This document shows, piece by piece, positions 1 to 9,500 of a stretch of 10,035 nt of DNA. The stretch comes from an uncultured Lachnospiraceae bacterium (GTDB taxonomy: Bacteria; Bacillota; Clostridia; Lachnospirales; Lachnospiraceae): contig CAMOQY010000041.1 of assembly GCA_946623295.1 (NCBI GenBank), positions 1-10,035 of the forward strand. Reading direction: 5' to 3'. Within the stretch, counting starts at the first letter, position 1, and each line of letters begins with the position of its first letter. A program made the translations under genes and the position numbers. The notes under the pieces were generated by a model, which made no database searches, was not told the DNA's origin, and was given only the letters and a program-made list of their open reading frames with translations.

Positions 1-2889
<2,889 letters not shown>

Positions 2890-2911
2890 AATAACACAGT
2901 TATGTGCTTTG

Positions 2912-2937
2912 TGCCGCAGGAGACGTCTCAGGCGGCA
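2912..2937. repeat. 26-base inverted repeat in the pfkA leader, possible operator or mRNA hairpin
   Basis: TGCCGC at 2912-2917 is the reverse complement of GCGGCA at 2932-2937. Between them GGAGACGTCTC (2919-2929) carries the self-complementary core GAGACGTCTC. The whole element is symmetric about 2924/2925, with two adjacent non-complementary positions in each arm (AG on both sides). It lies about 25 bases downstream of the predicted pfkA transcription start and 33 bases before the start codon. No T-run follows, so it is not a standard intrinsic terminator. An operator for a dimeric repressor, or an RNA hairpin affecting pfkA translation, would fit; neither is demonstrated. Confidence 0.45.
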
Positions 2938-2970
2938 TACAGACCGGCAGAAACAGGAAAAGGTGACAAA

Positions 2971-3930
2971 ATGACAATCGGTGTACTTACAAGCGGCGGC
3001 GACGCGCCGGGCATGAACGCAGCGCTCAGAGCGGTGGTAAGGTGTGCGGTGGTGGACGGAATGCAGGTAAAGGGCATCCGCCACGGCTACCAGGGCATAC
3101 TTGACGAAGATATAATCGATATGGATTCGCTCAGCGTAGCAAATATCCTGACTACGGGAGGCACGATGCTCAAAACGGCCCGCTGCCTTGAATTCCTCAA
3201 GAGCGAGGTTCAGGATCAGGCTGCGGATATTCTCAAAAAGCACGGTATCGAGGCGCTGGTGGTGATAGGCGGCGACGGGTCTTTCCGCGGCGCAGCCGAG
3301 CTGGCACAGCGCGGGATCAACGTGATGGGCGTGCCTGCCACGATCGACAATGATCTGGGCTGCACGGACTATACGATCGGTTTTGATACCGCTATCAATA
3401 CCGCTATGGAGGCCATAGACAAGGTCCGCGATACCTCTTCCTCTCACGAGCGCGCCTGCGTTATCGAGGTCATGGGGCGCAGCGCCGGTTATATAGCGCT
3501 CTACTGCGGTATAGGCAACGGCGTCGAGGAGATGCTTCTTCCCGAGCTCTACGACGGCAATGAGGATGCCATCGCCGAGCGCATGCTTGCCACGCGCGCA
3601 AAGGGAAAGAATATATACATGATAGTCAGCGCGGAGGGAGTGGGCGACGCCAGCGGCCTTGCGGGACGTCTGAAGGAAAAGACCGGCATCGACACAAAAG
3701 CCATCATCCTCGGTCACATCCAGCGCGGCGGCTCGCCGACCTGCATGGATCGCGTATATGCCTCAGTCATGGGCTCCCGCGCCGAAGCGCTCATCCGCGA
3801 CGGAAAGCGCGACCGTGTCGTGATATACAAAAACGGCGAATTCGGAGATATGGATATTCTGGATTCGCTGATGGTACGCAAGACCCTGCCCAACGATTTT
3901 CTGATGATGAGCAGAAAGCTGATCCGGTAG
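2971..3930 (+). CDS. pfkA: ATP-dependent 6-phosphofructokinase
   Basis: Cytoplasmic enzyme phosphorylating fructose 6-phosphate to fructose 1,6-bisphosphate with ATP, the committed step of glycolysis. It has 319 residues, the usual length for bacterial PfkA. The N-terminal LTSGGDAPGMNAALR is the ATP-binding loop. GGDGS (100-104) carries glycine where PPi-dependent enzymes have aspartate, so ATP is the likely donor. TIDND (124-128) holds the catalytic base Asp126, corresponding to E. coli Asp127. Substrate-site motifs include VIEVMGR (Arg170) and GHIQRGGSP (Arg252). Arg20 and Arg24 of the allosteric site are kept, but the basic cluster reads KGKN where Bacillus has RGKK, so effector response might differ (inference). 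ATG 2971 is chosen over 2902 because homology begins there and AAAAGG lies about seven bases upstream. A nearby promoter and palindrome may regulate it. Confidence 0.97.
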   Translation: MTIGVLTSGGDAPGMNAALRAVVRCAVVDGMQVKGIRHGYQGILDEDIIDMDSLSVANILTTGGTMLKTARCLEFLKSEVQDQAADILKKHGIEALVVIGGDGSFRGAAELAQRGINVMGVPATIDNDLGCTDYTIGFDTAINTAMEAIDKVRDTSSSHERACVIEVMGRSAGYIALYCGIGNGVEEMLLPELYDGNEDAIAERMLATRAKGKNIYMIVSAEGVGDASGLAGRLKEKTGIDTKAIILGHIQRGGSPTCMDRVYASVMGSRAEALIRDGKRDRVVIYKNGEFGDMDILDSLMVRKTLPNDFLMMSRKLIR

Positions 3931-4011
3931 AGAACGAAAGAACAGACAAAGGAAGGTTTTTAACAGCAGGACAGGCTATATATAAGGAAGGCTGCCCGCA
4001 GGTTTGACGAT

Positions 4012-6291
4012 ATGACAGAATATCTGGCGGAACAACAGGAAAAGGTCTCTGACTGCAACATGCGCGCAAGGCCCGACTATCAGAAGCAGGATCCCGACGA
4101 GCTCATAGAAAAGCTCATCGGAGAGTACCGCTCCTACAGGCCTGACGACGACGTGAGCCAGATCCGCGACGCCTACGAGGTGGCGAAGCAGGCTCACAAG
4201 GATCAGCGCAGAAAGTCCGGAGCGCCATACATCATTCATCCGGTCAGCGTGGCGATCATACTGGCCGAGCTTGAGATGGATAAGGAGTCGATCATAGCGG
4301 CTCTGCTTCATGATGTGGTGGAAGACACCAATATGACGCTGGATGACGTAAGGGAACGCTTCGGAGAGGGCGTCGCGAATCTCGTGGACGGCGTGACAAA
4401 GCTCACGCGCATCAGCTGGGAGGGCGGCAAAGAGGAGATGCAGGCGGAAAACCTGCGCAAAATGTTCCTCGCCATGTCTCAGGACATCCGCGTCATACTG
4501 ATCAAGCTCGCCGACCGTACCCACAACATGCGCACTCTCCAGTTCATGAGCCCCGAAAAGCAAAAGGAAAAGGCTCAGGAAACGCTGGATATATACTCGC
4601 CGCTGGCCTCGCGCCTCGGCATCAGCAAGCTCAAGGTGGAGCTGGACAATCTGTCCCTCCAGTACCTCGAGCCCGAGGAGTACGAGCGCATTGTTTCCGA
4701 GATCGACCAGAAAAAGACCGCCCGCGAGGAGTACATCGCCGGGATCGTGGACGAGGTCCGCGGCCATATCGAGCACGCCGGGATCAAGGCCGAGGTCTAC
4801 GGACGCGTCAAACACTATTTTTCCATCTATAAAAAAATGCTCACCCAGCACAAGAGCATCGATGAGATCTACGATCTCTTTGCCGTGCGCATCATTGTCG
4901 ATACTGTCCAGGACTGCTACGCCGCGCTCGGCGTGATCCATGAGCTTTATACGCCCATCCCCGGGCGCTTCAAGGATTACATCGCCATGCCCAAGCTCAA
5001 CCACTATCAGTCGCTGCATACCACGCTGATAGGCAAGGACGGCACTCCTTTCGAGGTACAGATCCGCACTGCCGAGATGCACCGTATCGCCGAATACGGT
5101 ATCGCTGCGCACTGGAAATACAAAGAGGGCGGTACCGCCGGCATCAGCTCCGACGAGGAAAAGCTCAGCTGGCTGCGCCAGATCCTGGAGTGGCAGAAGG
5201 ACATGTCGGACGACGGGGAGTTCCTCAGCTCGATCAAGACGGATCTGGATCTTTTCTCCGACAACGTATACTGCTTTACCCCGGGCGGCGATATAAAGGT
5301 CCTTCCAAAGGGCTCTACGCCGGTGGATTTCGCGTACATGATCCACAGCGCGGTGGGCAACCGCATGGTGGGCGCCCGCGTAAACGACAAGCTCGTCAAC
5401 ATAGATTACGAGCTGAAAAACGGCGACCGTATCGAGATCATAACCTCGCAGAATTCACGCGGCCCGAGCCGCGACTGGCTGGGCCTTGCAAAGAGCACCC
5501 AGGCGAGGAACAAGATCAATCAGTGGTTCCGTTCCCAGAACAAAGAAGACAATATCATCCGCGGCAAAGAGGCCATGGAAAACTATTGCCATTCAAAGGG
5601 AGTTGATTATTCCGAGCTGACAAAACCGGAGCTTGTCGGGAAGATCCTGCGCAAATACGGCTTCCAGGACTGGGATTCCGTCGTAGCCGCGGTCGGCCAC
5701 GGCGGCCTTAAGGAAGGCCAGATCATCAACAAGCTCATCGATGAAAAGACCCGGGCCGAGAAGAAAGTCATTACCGACGAGTCAGTGTTGGCCGCTGTCG
5801 CCGAGAACAGACAGCGCGGCGGCAGCCAGAAGGCTTCGGGCGGCATAGTCGTCGAAGGTATCGACGACATGTCCTTCCATATGGCAAAGTGCTGCAACCC
5901 GATCCCCGGCGATGAGATCGTGGGTTTTGTGACACGCGGCCGCGGGATATCCATCCACCGCACCGACTGCGTGAATATAATCAATCTTCCCGAGATCGAA
6001 CGCGCCCGCATGCTCGAGGCCGAGTGGGCAGTGCCCGAGGACCACAAGGAGACCTACGTCGCGCAGATCTCGATCTACGCCAATGACCGCGTCGGCCTGC
6101 TCGCCGATATCTCGCGCATCATGGCCGAACAGAACGTGGGCATCCAGGCCCTGCGCACCCAGACCAACAAGCAGGGCGTCGTCACGATCATCATCGATTT
6201 CGAGACTTCGGGCGTGGACGAGATCAACCGTCTCATGAGCAAGATCCGCCAGATCGACCACGTCGTCGACATCCAGAGGACGACGGGCTGA
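4012..6291 (+). CDS. rel: Bifunctional (p)ppGpp synthetase/hydrolase, long RSH protein
   Basis: Stringent-response enzyme that makes and degrades (p)ppGpp, acting at the ribosome and in the cytosol. 759 residues, slightly longer than Bacillus Rel. The N-terminal HD hydrolase looks intact: His76, His100-Asp101 (LLHDVVEDT) and Asp168 in KLADRTHN. The synthetase domain keeps GRVKH (264-268), Asp288 in YDLFAVR, and Glu348 in FEVQIRT. RFKD (319-322) is the RXKD motif typical of bifunctional Rel/SpoT rather than the EXDD of RelA. A TGS domain (about 416-478) is followed by a helical region, a zinc-finger-like segment (His623, Cys627, Cys628, His649, Cys653) and a C-terminal ACT domain (about 683-757). 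ATG 4012 is the first start after an in-frame TAA at 3961. AAGGAAGG lies 20 bases away, and the weaker GCAGG (3998-4002) is nine bases away. Met17 (4060) is an alternative start. Confidence 0.96.
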   Translation: MTEYLAEQQEKVSDCNMRARPDYQKQDPDELIEKLIGEYRSYRPDDDVSQIRDAYEVAKQAHKDQRRKSGAPYIIHPVSVAIILAELEMDKESIIAALLHDVVEDTNMTLDDVRERFGEGVANLVDGVTKLTRISWEGGKEEMQAENLRKMFLAMSQDIRVILIKLADRTHNMRTLQFMSPEKQKEKAQETLDIYSPLASRLGISKLKVELDNLSLQYLEPEEYERIVSEIDQKKTAREEYIAGIVDEVRGHIEHAGIKAEVYGRVKHYFSIYKKMLTQHKSIDEIYDLFAVRIIVDTVQDCYAALGVIHELYTPIPGRFKDYIAMPKLNHYQSLHTTLIGKDGTPFEVQIRTAEMHRIAEYGIAAHWKYKEGGTAGISSDEEKLSWLRQILEWQKDMSDDGEFLSSIKTDLDLFSDNVYCFTPGGDIKVLPKGSTPVDFAYMIHSAVGNRMVGARVNDKLVNIDYELKNGDRIEIITSQNSRGPSRDWLGLAKSTQARNKINQWFRSQNKEDNIIRGKEAMENYCHSKGVDYSELTKPELVGKILRKYGFQDWDSVVAAVGHGGLKEGQIINKLIDEKTRAEKKVITDESVLAAVAENRQRGGSQKASGGIVVEGIDDMSFHMAKCCNPIPGDEIVGFVTRGRGISIHRTDCVNIINLPEIERARMLEAEWAVPEDHKETYVAQISIYANDRVGLLADISRIMAEQNVGIQALRTQTNKQGVVTIIIDFETSGVDEINRLMSKIRQIDHVVDIQRTTG

Positions 6292-6300
6292 GCTGCTTTT
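6261..6300 (+). terminator. Weak candidate terminator hairpin at the end of rel
   Basis: CGTCGTC (6261-6267) and GACGACG (6279-6285) can form a seven-base-pair GC-rich stem with an 11-base loop inside the last codons of rel. The only T-run, TTTT at 6297-6300, begins 11 bases after the stem instead of directly after it. This is therefore a poor intrinsic terminator. It may be chance from repeated valine and aspartate codons. Confidence 0.2.
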
Positions 6301-6360
6301 ATATGACAAAACGGAATCTTTAAAATGACTGAATGTGACGGAAAAACCGAAGCGCGATAG

Positions 6361-6389
6361 TTGACAGAAGCCACAAAATAAATTAAATT
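6361..6389 (+). promoter_or_regulatory. Sigma-A-type promoter candidate for the surface protein gene
   Basis: A perfect -35 hexamer TTGACA (6361-6366) is followed after 17 bases by TAAATT (6384-6389), which matches the -10 consensus at four of six positions, in clearly AT-rich DNA. Transcription would start near 6396, giving a leader of roughly 150 bases before ATG 6549. That leader would include the inverted repeat at 6413-6430 and the hairpin plus T-run at 6430-6482. I saw no better promoter between 6483 and 6548. The -35 is strong evidence; the -10 assignment is less certain. Confidence 0.6.
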
Positions 6390-6412
6390 ATCAAATAGAA
6401 AAAACTCATATT

Positions 6413-6430
6413 TTTTGTTGAACAACAAGA
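6413..6430. repeat. Short inverted repeat TTGTTG-AA-CAACAA
   Basis: TTGTTG (6415-6420) and CAACAA (6423-6428) are exact inverted copies separated by AA. In RNA the stem could extend by U-A and U-G pairs to 6413/6430, with the innermost pairs opened to make a four-base loop. It sits about 20 bases downstream of the predicted transcription start and touches the 5' edge of the terminator-like hairpin. Either a repressor operator or an extra leader hairpin is possible. Being short and AT-rich, it could be chance. Confidence 0.35.
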
Positions 6431-6482
6431 CAGTGATTCCGGAATAGGGGCTTGTTTCCCTTACTGAGGTCGCTGTTTTTTT
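6430..6482 (+). terminator. Hairpin plus seven-T run: rel-side terminator or leader attenuator
   Basis: ACAGTGA (6430-6436) can pair with TCGCTGT (6470-6476), giving seven pairs including one G-U. A run of seven Ts (6476-6482) starts at the last stem base. The long loop can itself fold through AGGG (6446-6449) with CCCT (6458-6461), and contains the palindrome ATTCCGGAAT (6436-6445). The left arm CAGTGA can alternatively pair with TTACTG (6461-6466), which would break the terminator stem. Because the promoter candidate at 6361-6389 lies upstream, this could be an attenuator in the surface gene leader. Otherwise it simply ends transcription coming from rel. Confidence 0.5.
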
Positions 6483-6535
6483 CTAAAAAGAATGACGGCG
6501 CCGACCGCGATGCTTTGCGGCGGGCCGCTGATTCC

Positions 6536-6541
6536 AGGAGG
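6536..6541 (+). promoter_or_regulatory. Strong ribosome binding site of the surface protein gene
   Basis: AGGAGG lies seven bases before ATG 6549, near-perfect complementarity and spacing to the 16S rRNA 3' end. It fixes the start of the large exported protein. Just upstream, CCGC (6505-6508) and GCGG (6517-6520) could form a small GC-rich hairpin, too weak to call separately. Confidence 0.85.
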
Positions 6542-6548
6542 AGAGATT

Positions 6549-9500
6549 ATGGTAAAGATCAGAAAAATCCTTGCGGTACTTCTTTCGGCAGCCATGGCCT
6601 TTTCCTATCTGCCGGGAAGAGAGAGTATCGCCGTGGCGGATGAGGGAGAAGTGATCGAGTGGACGGAAGCAGACGCGCTCCCGGCCAATTCCGCGGACAG
6701 TACCGGAAAGACCTTCAAGCTCATGACTGACGTTACGCTGAGCGAGACAAAGCTCTGGAGCGGAAAGGGCGTCGGGAACATTACCATCGACCTTAACGGA
6801 CATACCATCGAAAACACGGGTGAGCTCCTCAACAATGCCGGAGTTTTCCACCTGGAAGGCACGGTCACCGTTACGGTAAAAGACTCCAGCCCGGAGGGCA
6901 CGGGACGGCTTGTCGGACCGGACAGCCAGAGATACGTCGTCCGTATATACGGTGCCAACGGGGCCACCTTCAATCTTGACGGAGGCTCCATAAGCGGGAA
7001 TACTGTTCAAAGCGGCGCTGTTTTTGTCGAGAAGGAAGACGGTGTCTTTAATCTCCGCGGCGGCAGCATCAGCGGTAATACAGCCTCGTCAAACGGCGGC
7101 GGCGTAAATATAAATGAAGGTACCTTCAATATGACCTCCGGCGTCATCAGCGGCAATACGGCTGCAAACGGCGGCGGTGTTTTCTGTACGGGCGGCGGAC
7201 GCTTTGATATAACCGGCGGCGTCATCAGCGGCAACACAGCCGCAAACGGCGGCGGCGTCTACTCGCAGGGCAGCGCTTCCTCCGGAAATATCGGCAGCGG
7301 AGTCATAGTTCGCGATAATACCAGTACGGCAGGCGGCGCGGGAGCTTTCCTTGCGACCGGAACGTACACGCTGGCTGCCGACTTTATATCAAATGAAGCC
7401 GGTTCAAACGGCGGCGCTATCTACTCGGGCAGCAAGGCCGCTGGCGCAACGACCTCCGTTACGATCACCGGAGGCACCTACAGCGAAAATACCGCTGACA
7501 AGATCGGCGGAGCCATATACGCTTATATCCCTACCGCGCTGAGTGTCAGCGACGCAGCCTTTACCGCCAACAGCGCCGGCACCAGATGCGGCGGCGTATG
7601 GATCGAATCCGACCTTGACGCATCGTTCACGCGCGTCACCATGACGGGCAATACCACGAGCGGCACGGTAAATGGCGAGACCGGAGCTGTTACTGACGGA
7701 GAGGGTGCCGCGATCCTGCACAACAACAGGACCGGCTCGATAGAGCTGAATGACCAGAGCACGCTCGCGCTTAACGGCGACGGTACGCTCACCTTAAAAG
7801 ACGTGACCATCACGGGCAACACCTCCGGAGCCTCGGGCAAGCAAGCGGTCTACTATTTCACGGGCAGCCTCGTCCTGGAGGGGTGCTGCGTGATCAAAAA
7901 TAATACTTCCGGCGGCGCTGCGGCGGATATTACCGTCCGCTCCGGAAATACCGTGACGATCGGCGCTGCCGGACTTGATCCGGGCAGTGATATCGGACTG
8001 CGCCTGGCCGCAAAGCCTGGGCTCGGCGATACCGTCGTTACCGGGGCCTCAGAGGGCGATGAAGAATACTTCACTATTACAAACCATACTGACAGGACGC
8101 TGGCTTTCAGCTCGGGATCCCTTGTTGCCGCAGAACATACCTACGGCGGCATTACCTATAACGCGCTTCTCCCCGGTGAAAGCTTCCCCACGAAAGGCAG
8201 CTGGTATCTGACCGAGGACATTACGCTCAGCGGGCGTACAAATCTGACCGGCACCCTGAATATCGACCTTAACGGTCATACGATAAGCGTTGCCGATTCC
8301 GACGAATACGGTCTTATACGTACGAGGAATTCCGAATACGAGCTCAATATCACGAGCAGCAGACCCGGAGCGGAGATAAAGGTCGTCTCCGGCAGCGGCG
8401 CTGTTTTCTTCTCCAGCAGTTCGGACGCGGTGACGGAAAACTTCAGCAACTTTACCGTATCGGGATACGACGGCGATGGACAGCTCATGACCTTCCAGGG
8501 CGATTCGGATATCACCTTCACAAACGTTACCTTCAGCGGCAATACCTCGTCGAGCTACAACGGACTGTTCTATGTCTCGGGAGCTGAGGTGACGCTGGAA
8601 AACTGCACGGTGGAAAACAACTCGTCCACATGGGACAAGGCTTCTGTCGTGGTCGAAAATGAAGGCACGTCTACAACGACGGTATATGCGACCCCCGGTT
8701 TCCTGACAGCTCACGGAACTGCTGCGGTTAATGTAAACGGAGGAACCTTCTCCGGCAACAGTTCGCTCGTCGGAGGCGGCGTATTCTCGACCATAAGCTC
8801 TGGCGCTGCTTTGAACGTAAACGGAGCGTCGTTTACCGGTAATACTACTGAGGCGGCTTCGGGCGGCAGCGCGATCCACGTCAGATACGGCAGCGCGAAC
8901 GTGACGGATTCCGTCTTTACCGGAAATACCGCCACTGCAGGAAACGGAGCCCTGTATATCAACAACGCGGCCTCCGCTTCGGCTTCCGTTGACGGGTCTT
9001 CCTTTACCGGAAATACCGGCAAGGCCGCCTCTGCAGTCTATACCGGCACAAACGGCATTGTAAGCATAAAAGACAGCACGGTGACCGGCAACAGCACGGC
9101 TGATTCCGGCAGATATACCGGAGCGGTCTACTCGCTTTCAAACGATACCACCCTTGAGGGCGGAAACGTCATAAAGGATAACGTAAACGGCGCGGGAGAT
9201 CCCGCGGACTTTACGATGCAGAATCCTACGTCGACGGGCTCTACCGTAACAAAGACGTTCATCATCAAGAATCCGACGGACGCTGCGGATGTCAACGTAA
9301 AATACGCAAACTACCGCGAGAGCTGCAACGGAGTGATCGGCACCGTCGAGGGTGAGATGGCCGGTACCTGGACCTGGCTCGCAAATACCGAATATTCGCT
9401 CGTCAAGTCGGGCAACGGAAAGCTTATCGTAGGCGATCACGTCCACGACGGCGTAAGCTTCATGCCGTGGACCGAAACCGGATTGCCGGACGAGGGCAAC

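Noticed and set aside
3976..5346. Minus-strand open frame of 456 codons opposite rel
   Set aside because: Antisense shadow of rel with no domain and no ribosome binding site.
6325..6360. Possible 11-residue leader peptide (MTECDGKTEAR)
   Set aside because: No ribosome binding site, and it lies upstream of the predicted promoter, so it would not be in the surface gene transcript.
6361..6482. Leader checked for cyclic-di-GMP and other known riboswitches
   Set aside because: I could not match any conserved core I know; the region between the predicted start and the terminator hairpin is only about 35 bases.
6452..6643. Small plus-strand frame of 63 codons starting with TTG across the leader
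   Set aside because: No Shine-Dalgarno sequence, begins inside the terminator-like hairpin and overlaps the well-supported start of the surface gene.
6984..7298. Regular repeats considered as a CRISPR array
   Set aside because: The repeats are adjacent, in frame, degenerate at silent positions and lack unique spacers; they are protein-coding repeats.
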